DNA of 25,765 nucleotides from an uncultured Acidobacteriota bacterium (GTDB taxonomy: Bacteria; Acidobacteriota; Thermoanaerobaculia; Gp7-AA8), in contig CAMPKJ010000044.1 in assembly GCA_946887105.1 (NCBI GenBank), positions 1-25,765 on the forward strand, written 5' to 3'. The position numbers were made by a program, and so were the translations under genes. The first letter of the stretch is position 1, and each line of letters begins with the position of its first letter. Positions 1 to 10,200 of this stretch are shown here, piece after piece. The notes under the pieces were generated by a model. It was not told where the DNA came from. It did no database searches and saw nothing but the letters and a program-made list of their open reading frames with translations.

Positions 1-2
1 CG

Positions 3-1358
3 CGTCCCGGCAAATTGCGTGGACTCGAGACCGCGCTCGCGGCGATCGCGGATTGCACGCCAGAAGTTGCCGCTCCGATCACCGGCATCGATGCCTCCAC
101 CATCCGCCGCATCGCGCGCGAGTTCGCGGCCGCGCCGTCGGCGGTCTGCTACGGCCGCGTGGGCGTCACGCTGCAGGCGTTCGGCACGCTCAACTCGTGG
201 CTGATCCAGCTCGTGAATCTCGTCACCGGCAATCTCGATCGCGAAGGCGGCGCGCTGCCGGCGCAGCCGCTGATTCCGATCACGGGCCCGGGCACGCGTC
301 CGGGTCACTACGGCAGATGGTCGTCGCGGGTGAGCGGGCTTCCGGAGTCGGGCGGCGAGTTGCCGGTAGCCGTGCTGGCCGAGGAGATCGTCACGCCGGG
401 GGAAGGCCAGATTCGCGGATTGATCACCATCGCCGGGAACCCGGTGCTGTCGACGCCTGACGGACGCGGACTCGACGCGGCGCTCGACTCGCTCGAGTTC
501 ATGCTCGCGATCGACATCTATCTCAACGAGACCACGCGCCACGCAGACCTGATCCTGCCGCCGGCGTCGAGCCTGCAGCACGATCATTACGATCTCGTGT
601 TCAACGCACTCGCGATTCGCAACGTGGCGCGATACAACGCCGCGATCTGGCCGCGCGGCGATGACGAGCGCCAGGATTGGGAAATCTTCCGCGAGCTCTG
701 CAGCCGCCTGGCCGCGAAGCTCGGCCGCGAGCAGCCATCGATCGTCTCGACGGCGGATGCGATCGCCCGCCGCCTCGCCCGAGGCACGCACGGCATCACG
801 CTCGATGAGCTCATCGCGGCCGAGCATGGACTCGATCTCGGTCCGCTCGCGCCGTCGCTCCATGACCGCATCGAGACCGCCGATGGCCGGATCGACTGCG
901 CGCCCGCGATCCTGCTGCAGGACTTGCAACGATTCCGCGCGCAGGTCGCGTCCCCGCCTCGCACGTTCCGCCTGATCGGCCGCCGCCATCTGCGCAGCAA
1001 CAACTCCTGGATGCACCACTCGCATCGCCTGATCAAAGGGAAGCCGCGCGATCGGCTGATGATGCATCCCGATGACCTGACACGGCTCGGCATCGCCGAC
1101 GGCCAGACCGTCGAAGTCCGCGCGCGTACCGGCTCGGTGCGCATCGCCGTGCAGGCCACCGACGGCATCATGCGCGGTGTGGTCAGCCTTCCGCACGGCT
1201 TCGGCCACAATCGTCCCGGCACGCGCCTCGGCCTCGCCGAACAGAACGCGGGCGTCAGCTACAACGACCTCACCGACGCCCGCGCGGTGGATGCGGTCTC
1301 CGGCAACGCGGCGCTGAACGGAACGGAGGTCGAAGTCTTCGCCGCGCCTCAGGAGTAA
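3..1358 (+). CDS. Molybdopterin-dependent oxidoreductase, C-terminal part (5' truncated by window)
   Basis: The reading frame is open from the first complete codon, so the gene begins upstream of the window. About 450 C-terminal residues are visible. The first two thirds carry signatures of the molybdopterin oxidoreductase catalytic fold (FGTLNSWLIQLVNLVTGNLD, then ITIAGNPVLSTPDG and HADLILPPASSLQHDHYD). From about base 960 a typical molydopterin dinucleotide-binding domain follows, with RLIGRRHLRSNNSWMHHSHR, then MHPDDLTRLGIADGQTVEV and SLPHGFGH. Such proteins bind a bis-MGD molybdenum or tungsten cofactor and catalyse redox reactions (formate dehydrogenase, nitrate reductase and similar). 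The substrate cannot be deduced because the iron-sulfur N-terminus lies outside the window. The stop codon TAA lies 9 bases before the next start, whose Shine-Dalgarno AGGAG sits inside the end of this gene, so the two are probably cotranscribed. Family assignment is firm; enzyme identity is open. Confidence 0.9.
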   Translation, partial: RPGKLRGLETALAAIADCTPEVAAPITGIDASTIRRIAREFAAAPSAVCYGRVGVTLQAFGTLNSWLIQLVNLVTGNLDREGGALPAQPLIPITGPGTRPGHYGRWSSRVSGLPESGGELPVAVLAEEIVTPGEGQIRGLITIAGNPVLSTPDGRGLDAALDSLEFMLAIDIYLNETTRHADLILPPASSLQHDHYDLVFNALAIRNVARYNAAIWPRGDDERQDWEIFRELCSRLAAKLGREQPSIVSTADAIARRLARGTHGITLDELIAAEHGLDLGPLAPSLHDRIETADGRIDCAPAILLQDLQRFRAQVASPPRTFRLIGRRHLRSNNSWMHHSHRLIKGKPRDRLMMHPDDLTRLGIADGQTVEVRARTGSVRIAVQATDGIMRGVVSLPHGFGHNRPGTRLGLAEQNAGVSYNDLTDARAVDAVSGNAALNGTEVEVFAAPQE

Positions 1359-1367
1359 GCTCTGCGC

Positions 1368-2669
1368 ATGCGCAAACTCGTCGCCGCCTGCTGCGTGCTG
1401 AGCATTCTCGGTCTGGCCACCGCGGCCGATGCCGCCGGCCGCCGCCGCGCCGTGCGCAAGACCTCGCCCGCCGGTGCGATCGCGCGCGCCGATGCGTATG
1501 CCGTGCTGCGCGGCCAGACGCTCACCGTTGCGGCAGCGACCGGCGTTCTCGCGAATGACACCGAGCCGCTGGGCAAGCCGCTCACCGCGGTGCTCGTGAG
1601 CGCCACGACGCAGGGCACGCTGACGCTGAACGCGAACGGCGCATTCACGTACGTGCAGGCGGGCGGATCGGCATCGAGCGATTCGTTCACGTACCAGGCG
1701 AACAACGGCACCAACGATACCGCCGCCGCCATCGTGACCATCTCCATCACGGATCCGCCGCCGCAAGCCATCCCCGATCTCTTCGAGATCAGCCGCGACA
1801 CGTCGCTGGCGGTGCCGCCTCCGGGCCTGCTGTTCAACGACACGAGCAACAACGCGGGCATCGCGAGCTACGGCGTGAACGGTACGGAGCAATCCATCCT
1901 CGGCACCAACACCGCGACCGCGCAAGGCGGCTCGACGAACGTCACCGCGAACGGCGGGTTCACGTACACGCCGCCGAATCAGTTCACCGGCTCCGATGCG
2001 TTCCGCTACGTCCTCACGAACTCCGGCGGCAGTTCGGCGGCGCAGGTCAGCATCACCGTGACGCCGCCCGCGCCGCTGGCCGTCAACGACTCGCACGCGA
2101 CGACGCAGGGAACGCAACTCAACGTCGCCGCGCCGGGAGTGCTCGGCAACGACGTGCTGGAAGGCGCCACGCTCGCCGGCTACGGCGCGTCCACCGGCAA
2201 TGAACAGACCACGCCGGGCGCTCCGGCCGCGACCGCGGCGGGCGGCGTGATCCGGCTCGATGCCAACGGCAGCTTCCGCTACGACCCGGCCTCCGGCTTC
2301 ACCGGCAGCGACTCGTTCCGCTACACGATCGCCAACACCGGCGGCACCGCCACCGCAACGGTCACGTTGCAGGTGACCGCCAGCGACGCCGTCGATTTCA
2401 CCGTCACCTCGCCCGGCTTCAACTTCCAGTTCAGCGGCGTCTCCGGTATGAATCCGGTGCTCACGCTCACCAGCGGCCGCACGTACCGCTTCCGCATCCA
2501 GACGTCATCCATCCATCCGTTCGAGATCCTCGACGCCCCGCCGGGCAGCGTCACGAACAACAACATCTCCAACGGCATCCTCACGTTCGCCGTGCCCGCC
2601 GGCCCGGGCGCATATCGCTATCACTGTTCGCTGCACGACTTCGGCAACTCGATCCAAACGACGCCTTGA
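1368..2669 (+). CDS. Secreted cadherin-like Ig-repeat protein with C-terminal cupredoxin-like domain
   Basis: The protein has 433 residues, with a Sec signal peptide at about residues 1-23 (MRKLVAACCVLSILGLATA, cleavage near ADA-A). Three tandem bacterial cadherin-like/Ig domains follow at about residues 40-129, 133-232 and 236-337. Each has the hallmark pattern of 'GVLxND', then 'G(S/A)FxYxP', then 'GSDSFxYxxxN'. Residues 340-433 resemble a plastocyanin/cupredoxin strand pattern with possible copper ligands His383 (IHPFEI), Cys420 and His423 (YRYHCSLHDFG). The position where plastocyanin has its axial Met (Cys+8) is Ser428. The start ATG is preceded by AGGAG overlapping the previous stop. 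Repeats of this kind usually act as extracellular stalks or adhesins, and the copper domain could be an electron-transfer or redox tip. That would fit the upstream molybdoenzyme, but this is inference. Domain reading is good; function is unknown. Confidence 0.85.
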   Translation: MRKLVAACCVLSILGLATAADAAGRRRAVRKTSPAGAIARADAYAVLRGQTLTVAAATGVLANDTEPLGKPLTAVLVSATTQGTLTLNANGAFTYVQAGGSASSDSFTYQANNGTNDTAAAIVTISITDPPPQAIPDLFEISRDTSLAVPPPGLLFNDTSNNAGIASYGVNGTEQSILGTNTATAQGGSTNVTANGGFTYTPPNQFTGSDAFRYVLTNSGGSSAAQVSITVTPPAPLAVNDSHATTQGTQLNVAAPGVLGNDVLEGATLAGYGASTGNEQTTPGAPAATAAGGVIRLDANGSFRYDPASGFTGSDSFRYTIANTGGTATATVTLQVTASDAVDFTVTSPGFNFQFSGVSGMNPVLTLTSGRTYRFRIQTSSIHPFEILDAPPGSVTNNNISNGILTFAVPAGPGAYRYHCSLHDFGNSIQTTP

Positions 2670-2726
2670 GAAGCACGTTAGGCACGTTGGCCCGCGGTTT
2701 GGACGCTGCTGCCCCGGAGGCTTCCT

Positions 2727-3548
2727 TTGTATCGTTACCTGCGTTACGTCCCGAAAAATCATCTGAGCCGCGCCATCGGGCGGCTGGTGCACGTGCGGAT
2801 GCCGAGGCCGATTGCGCGGCGGCTGGTGCGATGGTTCGCGAAGGCGTACCAGATCGACGTCGACGCGGCGGGGAAGCCGCTTCATGAATATCCGTCCATC
2901 GGACATTTCTTCATCCGCGATCTGGCCGAGGGGCTGCGGCCGATCGAAGGGGATTTCGTCAGTCCAGTCGATGGCGTGCTGCGCAACTTCGGCCGCATCG
3001 AAAACGGGCGCATCGAACAGGTCAAAGGGAAGAGCTACACGCTGGCGCGGTTCCTCGGCGACGCGGACAACGCGCAACGATACGAAGGCGGCACGTTCTT
3101 CAATCTCTACCTCTCGCCGCAGGACTATCACCACGTCCACTCGCCGGTCGGCGGCGGCATCGTGCGCAGCGTGCACATCCCCGGAAAGCTGTGGCCGGTG
3201 AACGATTGGTCGCTCGCGAACATCGACGAGCTGTTCTCGATCAATGAGCGCGTGGTCACGTACATCGACGGCGCACTCGGACGCGTGGCGGCGGTGATGA
3301 TCGGCGCGACGAACGTCGGCAAGATCTCGGTCACCTACGACACGTTCATCTCCAACAGCGCGAACACCGATCGCACCGTCGCACGCGATTACAACCCATC
3401 CATCCCGATCGCACCCGGCGGACGTCTCGGCACGTTTCACATGGGATCGAGCGTGGTGGTGCTCCTCGAACCGGGACGCGTCGATCTCACCCGCGTGCGC
3501 CTCGAATCAGGCCAAAAGGTGCAGTACGGAGCGGCTGTGCTGCGCTGA
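2727..3548 (+). CDS. psd: Phosphatidylserine decarboxylase proenzyme
   Basis: This enzyme converts phosphatidylserine to phosphatidylethanolamine at the inner membrane and is made as a proenzyme that cleaves itself to form a pyruvoyl group. The 273-residue product contains SPVDG (Asp82), DYHHVHSP (His138, matching the catalytic His of the E. coli enzyme) and MGSS near the C-terminus. Cleavage is expected between Gly240 and Ser241, giving a short alpha chain of about 33 residues. The usual LGST is MGSS here, a conservative variant that keeps the pyruvoyl-forming serine. The start is a TTG at 2727, chosen because a perfect GGAGG lies at 2716-2720 with a 6-base spacer and the N-terminus (MYRYLRYVPKNHLSR) matches the family. 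No in-frame ATG or GTG start precedes residue 25. The stop codon forms the first bases of a GC-rich hairpin repeat. Confidence is high. Confidence 0.95.
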   Translation: MYRYLRYVPKNHLSRAIGRLVHVRMPRPIARRLVRWFAKAYQIDVDAAGKPLHEYPSIGHFFIRDLAEGLRPIEGDFVSPVDGVLRNFGRIENGRIEQVKGKSYTLARFLGDADNAQRYEGGTFFNLYLSPQDYHHVHSPVGGGIVRSVHIPGKLWPVNDWSLANIDELFSINERVVTYIDGALGRVAAVMIGATNVGKISVTYDTFISNSANTDRTVARDYNPSIPIAPGGRLGTFHMGSSVVVLLEPGRVDLTRVRLESGQKVQYGAAVLR

Positions 3549-3615
3549 TCGGGGAACGACGGGAGGCCTCCGGCGGCCGGGCCGCGGGCCCGGACCCGCT
3601 GTTTGGCCTAGCCTC
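3546..3615 (+). repeat. GC-rich ~70-bp palindromic repeat, copy A (inverted relative to copy B)
   Basis: The repeat begins on the psd stop codon (TGATCGGGG) and contains the perfect 10-bp palindrome GGAGGCCTCC at 3562-3571. A hairpin with a 7-bp stem follows: CCGGGCC at 3577-3583, loop GCG, GGCCCGG at 3587-3593. There is no T-run after it. Similarity with the reverse complement of 15399-15467 runs from the stop codon to the final AGCCTC, with roughly 60 of 70 positions matching by eye. It lies between convergent genes and probably folds as a transcription-end hairpin. The rest of the gap up to 3795 shows no gene or clear signal. Confidence 0.8.
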
Positions 3616-3795
3616 ACCAATGTCGTCGCTGGGTGTGAGAGCAGCATGGGCGACGCGTCCTCCTCACGATCTCTGTGACGAGCTTAGGGTCGGTATCGCA
3701 GGCCTAAGCCACCGGTTCGCGCGCGCAGGCGCTCCGATACTGCGCGCGAATAGGGCTAAGGCACTCCGAACTCGACCAAGGCAGTCATCACCGCG

Positions 3796-4281
3796 CTACG
3801 CTCCAGGCCGATCTGCATGTCTTCTATGCTTTTCCCGCTCATTCTCCGGCCACACAGTCACTCCCACTGAAGCGCGTTGCGGTAAACGCGGAATTCGTAT
3901 CGGGAAACCATACAGATGACCAACTGTTACCGAACCACTCCGTTCCCCAACCATCACGGAACGCATCGCGCGGCTCTTCGGAATCACCGCGGCGAAGTTA
4001 CCGCGCACCGTCCTAGGATCGTCGGAGTCCCTTATCGCGGTTGCATACACGCGCACAAGCGTGGTGTCTCCATAACGGGTCGCCGTCGTGTGCGTGACCC
4101 GTCCTCCACTGCCTAAGAGGACGCCGGTCACTATCACCGCGCCGCCACTCACCGTAGCCTTGAGATCGAGAAGACCCGGTGCGGGAACAGCGTATTCACG
4201 CGTAAAACCCCGAACGACGACGAAAGCGGCCAAACCAAAACTTGCGACGGATGCCCCAAGCAGCTTGCGCCTCCGCGTCAT
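3796..4281 (-). CDS. Small exported protein coupled to the RHS gene; candidate immunity protein
   Basis: The protein has 161 residues. The N-terminus MTRRRKLLGASVASFGLAAF is a basic, hydrophobic export signal or membrane anchor; the RRRKLL stretch is reminiscent of a twin-arginine signal but is not a full match. Residues ~36-125 look all-beta, with alternating hydrophobic strands (AVIVTGVLL, TLVRVYATAI, GNFAAVIP, SVTVGHLYG). The C-terminal 35 residues are basic and low in pattern. Its ATG overlaps the stop codon of the RHS gene by four bases (4278-4281), so it is translationally coupled to the toxin-like gene. Position directly after an RHS variable tip is the classic place for a cognate immunity protein, and an exported one would suit a tip acting on the cell envelope. 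I do not recognise the family, so the immunity role is inference from context. Confidence 0.65.
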   Translation of the reverse strand: MTRRRKLLGASVASFGLAAFVVVRGFTREYAVPAPGLLDLKATVSGGAVIVTGVLLGSGGRVTHTTATRYGDTTLVRVYATAIRDSDDPRTVRGNFAAVIPKSRAMRSVMVGERSGSVTVGHLYGFPIRIPRLPQRASVGVTVWPENEREKHRRHADRPGA

Positions 4282-7200
4282 GGCTTTCTCCTCGCAACGC
4301 GTGCGTCGAGCCCGCGATTGATCTTCCTAATCGAATTCATTAGGGTTACCGGGTTGGGGTAGAGCTGTCCCTTCTTCTTCACAACCAACTGCTCACCTGT
4401 CGCCGATCGCCATGCGTCGCGCGCGAAGGTGCTGCAGGTCTTGCTTCCCGTCCACCCATCGGCACCCTGCTTGCGATAGGAGTCGATTATAGCCATCAGT
4501 GCGGCCTCATGCGCGTCATCGATCCACATGGTTCGGCTGGTTACATCATACTCGCTGCGATCGGCGTACTCCTCCCAGTGGTCTAGCTCCCAGTCTTGGT
4601 TCAGTCCTCGGTCGGCCTGTACGCCGAACCCAAACGTTCCATATGACGTACGGACTCCTCCATCTGGTGTGAATACGATCCATGAATGGCTATCGGTCAT
4701 CCTCGCGGACGAGGCGCTGCTGTGTGAAGAATAGATGGTGAGCATTCCCGAGAGTCCCGACGGATCGATGGCGTCGATCGGCGAGCTGTTGACGTACTCG
4801 TAGAGATTGCCCGATCCGCCGCTAAACCCAACCGGGTCCTTTGTTGTCCACCGTCCCGTTAGCGGGTCATAATCTCGGGCGCCAAAGCGTACCAATCCGG
4901 TCTCGGCCTCATACAACCCGCCAGCGAAGCCAAATGGCTGGAAACCCGGGTTTGAGTCCGATAGAACACGTCCGAATTCGTCATACTCGATAGCTTGCAC
5001 CGTCGTTCCGTCGTCTGTATTGACGACGAGGCGAGGCGAACCCCGGTGGTCGCTGATGATTCGATAGGTCACGCCATGTTTAGTCATGTATTCGGGAACA
5101 TTTCCGCGTGACCCATAGATAAACCGCGATATCACATCGCTGTCACCGTTGAGCTCAAAAACGATCCGTAGCTGATCCGCATATAACCATCCCTTAACGA
5201 GCACGCCGTCGACCTTCTTGCCAACCCGGCGATTCAGCGGATCTATGACATAGTCAAGTCTTTTGCCTGGCATTTGCACGCTGCGAAGGTTTCCGAGACC
5301 GTCATAATCGAACGATGTCGTTATGCCGCCGATCGTGCGCGACCGCAGTTCGCCGTTAGCACCATGGGTATACACCGCATCGTCGTATGTCAGCAGGCGA
5401 TCCTGCTGGTCGTACGTCGCCGTCGTGCTCCCACCTATAAAGCGGTGCGCGACGCGGTTGTTGTTGGCGTCGTAGTCATACTCGGCAACGGGTACTCCAC
5501 CACGCGTGACACGAGTCAAACGACCGGCGGGGTCATGCTGGTAGACATCTGTAGGACGTACTGACGTTCCGACCCTTTCGGAAATGCTCGTGATTCGACC
5601 GATCGCGTCGCGACCGTAATCGATCGTAAGGAGGTTCGTTGGCCCGGCAGCAGCTACGTAACGTGTCAGCTCACCGAACTCGTTGTAGCTATAGCTATCC
5701 GTGATGGAGCCGAGCGTTGTCCCGGACAGTAGTCCGTTCTGCGGATCGCGAGCAAGCGACAGCGCACCTGCGCCGATCATGAGATCATCCGCGTCATAGG
5801 AGTAGGTCGATCCGTTCTCCTTCGACACGCGAAAGGCATCGTCGTACGCAAAAGATACCGACCCTCCAACTACACCGGTCCAATCAACATTCGTGACGAG
5901 CGAGCCATCGTGCCCGAAACGTAACGCCGTATCGGGTGCGCTCATACCGACGAGCCGCCCCGTCGTCGCCGAGTACTGGTATCCATAGCTTCCGTGCGGT
6001 GTCGCGAAATTCGTGAGCCTTCCGGCACTGTCATATCGGAGCGTCGCACTTGAGCCGTCTGGCCACGCAACCAAGCTGAGTTGCCCATCGCGGTCGTAGG
6101 AGTAGCGGGACGTGCCGCTCGGCGGTGCCGCGGGTGGTGAGTAGCTTTCGACAAGATCGCGCGACGTGAAGCCGAATCCATGAACGGGCCGCGCCGGTGG
6201 AGCGACGGAGCTCAAGTTGCCATTCTCGTCGTATGTGAAATCAATCGAACGCACGTCTGACAGCGTCTGACGTGTCACTCGACCAGCACCGTCATATGCG
6301 AAGCTCACAGATCGCGAGAGTGGATCGGTGACGCGGTCGATATCGCCGCGCGAATTGTAGAAGATGCTATAGGTACGCGAGCCCGTTTGGACCGCTGTAA
6401 CGCGCCCGCGACCATCGTACGTTAGGTGGGTGGCAGCAAGCCCCGGAACCTGTATCGACGCGATGTCGCCGGTGGCATTCAATATGGCCGTCTTTTGGCG
6501 TCCCGCAGGAGTGCGTTTCGTTACGAGGCCTGTTGCTTTGGTGAAGGTCGATGTCCATGCACGCCCGTTTACACTTCGAGTGTCAGTAATGGATTGTACG
6601 GCGAGCGGGTCGAACCGATTCGAAAGTGTGACTGAGCGCTCCGTTTGTATTGCCATCACGCGGCCAGCGGGAGTGCGGATTGAGCCGAATTTGAGCGGTG
6701 CAAATGTGGAGAACCGCGGGTCCCCTCTTACTCCTTCCGTGAGAATGGAACCGTCTGGCAGCGTCGTCGTTGTGCCGCCGTCATCGGTTAGAACCTTGGT
6801 GGTCTGCAACCCGATGGCGGGCGCGGTATCGACACGGAGGTCGCGAGAAGCCTCATCGAGCAGCCTGCTGTGCGTGACCTTCACTCCTTCTCCATCTTCC
6901 ACTGTCACCCGCGAGTCGCGCTCATTGCCTTGTCGCGTCAGCGTAGTACCGCCGTCGTCTGGAAAGCGTTCGCTGACGAGACGACCCTCGGCGTCATAAT
7001 CGATGACTTTCGTGACTCCTCGTGCATTCTTCATCGATCGTAACTGTCCGGCGGTGTACGTCATTGTGATGCTGTCGGCAGCATCATTCTCGACCGACTT
7101 CAGATACCCATCGGCGTCTATGCCTAACGTCATGCGCTTGCCGAACGGCGAAACAATTGCCTCGGGTATGCCCTCAGCGGTCCGTTCGACTCTGGTAACG

Positions 7201-10200
7201 TTGCCGTAGGTATCTGTAATTGTGACGAGACGGTTTGAGGCGTCGTATCCGAATTGTCGCAGAACGACGCCGGTTACCGTATTGATCGTGCGCAGATGGC
7301 GACCGGTGCTGCTGAAGATGTCCATTGTTTCACCGTCAGCAGCCGGAATGCGGTACTCGCCCGTGTTCGCAAGCGGATCGGGAGGGCTGATTCGGCGCGC
7401 CGTCATATAGAACTGATCAGTCACGTATGCCGCACCATCCGGTCCGACGGCGATTCTTTGAGGACTGAATAAGCTCGCGGCCGCCGCTGGGCCACCATCG
7501 CGAAGGCCGTCAAACTCCAAGGCGATTCCTGCGACGGTTTTGATGATGCCGTTCGGCAGAACGCGTCGGAGCGTCGAGTAGCCGGAATCAGCGATGTAGA
7601 CGCTGCCGTCGGGCGCTGCGGCCAACGCACCGGGAGAGGACATGTGTGCGCGAACGGCGGGACCGCCATCTCCGGTGTAGTCGCCTGACAGCAGACCGTT
7701 GCCCGCGAAACGCCGGATGGTTCCATCGGGCGGGATCGAGAAGACCCGGCCGCGGTTTCCGACGCCCGTCGTGAAGTAGATCGTTCCGTCAGTTCCGATG
7801 GCGAGCCCTTCGATCGAGCCGACGTTCGTCGAGATCGCCGACCGCCCTTCGGGACTCAACTGCGGGGATGCCGTCGTCGGCCCCGTGACTCCGTAGATGA
7901 TGCCGTCCACGCCGATCCGGCGAATTCGCGATCCGCCGAGGTAGAGGTTTCCGTCTGGACCGAACGCGAGCGCCTCGACTCCGCCGATCGACGCGTTCGT
8001 CGCCGGAATTCCGTCATCATCGACGCTCGTAACGCCGCCTCCGGCGTAAAGCGTCGTTCCAAACAGATCTCGCCGCCAGATTCTGCCAGCGACTGCGTAG
8101 TACAGCGCTTCGTCGGGACCCACCACCATGGCATTCACTTGTCCCGCATTTGCGACGGCGGTGAAGATGATGCCATTTCTCTCGACTCGCCGGATCGTAC
8201 CGGCGGTCCAGTCCGAGATGTAGACCACTCCATTCGGAGCCACGGCGACTGCCCAAGCCAACTTCAGCGTTGCGTCGCGCGCAAAGCCGAAGTCGCCGGT
8301 CCCGAAGGCCGTACCACCGCCAGCAAAGAGGTCGATCATGCTCCGCTGCAAGTCGCCTGTGCGTTGCGCCGCCGCTCCCCCATGAACGATGCCCGATGTC
8401 GGTTCGAGCGTCTTCATCACATCGAGCGTCCAACCGCCAAGGCCGAGCGGCAAATCATCGACGCTGCCGACGAGCGCTTGGCTGTCCTGCCAGAAGGTGA
8501 ACTCTTCCCGGGTCATGTTGAATCCGATCGGAATCCCGGAAACGCTCCCGAAGGCCCGCTGGATCTCCGTCGGTTGAGCATACAAGCCGTCATAGACGTA
8601 GCCGACACGGAGACGGGCAAGCTGCATGCCCTGAAGCTCGCGTCCATACGCATCACGACCGTCCCATTCGAAGCGGTATGTCTGGTTTGGCGACGCTGGA
8701 AACGAACGCGTGATCAACCTTCCCTGGACTCGGATCTCGACATCGATCCTCTTCAGCGGTTCCGGCAGAGTCGAGCCGCTGATAGGGACTTCGACGACAT
8801 TGCCCGCCTTGTACCCGACAGCATGATCACTTTGATACTGGAGGGCGAAAGGAGTACCTGGGATCGGAATCGATTCTCCAAGCATCTGATTGTGACAGTC
8901 GATCGTGGACCCACATTGTGTCTCGGGTTTCTCGATGCCTTTGAACCATGTGGGCTGCGGCTGATTGGGTGGCGCCGCTCCTGGAGGTGGTACGTATGGG
9001 AAGTTCAAGTCCCACGGAGTGAAATGCGCGATACGAGCCCGCCACAGCGTCTGCCCCGGCACGTATGTCGTTGCGAGCGTCTGCAACTCGTCATTCGTCA
9101 CGCCGAGCGTCGTTGCGTCGTCCGCGTTTCCATCGCCGGTCACGTCGAGCGTCGCCACTCCGCCGTCTGTCGAGAGGACTTCTAGCACAATGCCGTTTTC
9201 GGCCGCGATCCAGGCACCCTTCACTCGGTCGTAGTAACCAAGCGGAACGGCCGTGCCGACGGGAAAGTCGAGGAAGTTATCGACGTAAAACGGTAGGGGC
9301 GTGGAGAAGCGGACGCTGATGGCGTTGGCCGCAACACCTTCGTCGGTACTCAACTCGACACGGTAAGTGTACGCGCTCGTTGGCGGCAACGGCGCTGGCA
9401 TCAGTTTAGGTCCGTTTGCACCGACGCTGAATTCCGTCGCGCGAATCGTTAAGGAATTAGCAGGCTGTGAACCGGTGAACGTTTGGATCGCGGCTGTCGT
9501 CCCTGCTGGGATCAGAAGTGTGGCGCGGCGGGTGCCGTCCGCGTCCGTAATGACGCTTCCTCGCGCCACCTGCATCGACGCTGCGCCCAGATGAACGACA
9601 GTTGCGTTAGCGTCATAGGCAGTCATGTATAGGTCATCGAGGACGACATAGTCGCGCCATGGCGTGGCAGTACGTCGCTGCGCCGGAATGAGGCCATTCT
9701 TCTCAAACACGAGCGTATTGTCGCCGCCGCCGTTGACAGCGATATCGTACATGCCGTCAGCGCGGGTGAGTGTGAATCCGAAATGAGATCGGTCGAGGAC
9801 CGAGACGCGTACACCCGCTATCGGGGAACCGTTGGCGGCGAGAACGCGTCCGCGAATCACAGCTATCCGACGCGCCTCCATCAAGCTCGTTGTGACATTC
9901 TTTTGGATGGCGTTCGGTCCGGTATAGAGGAACTGGACGTTCTTCGACATGTCCGAAACGACAGTCGGATCAAACACGGTCGGAACGGGATCGGGCGGAA
10001 TCGGTTCGGGTGCCCGAACCGTGATTGCCGCCGTGCCGGCCAAATTCTCAAAGGTCGCTGTGACTGTGGTCGTTCCGGACGCGACTGCGCGACCAACGCC
10101 GGCCGCGTCGATCGTAACCAGCGCCGGATTTGCGCTCGACCACGTCACGCGGTTCGTAACGTCGGTAGTCGTGTTGTCGGCAGCAAAGCCGGTCGCGGTG

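Noticed and set aside
3620..3919. 99-codon plus-strand ORF after psd
   Set aside because: No ribosome-binding site, featureless composition, and overlaps the end of the coupled 161-aa gene on the other strand.
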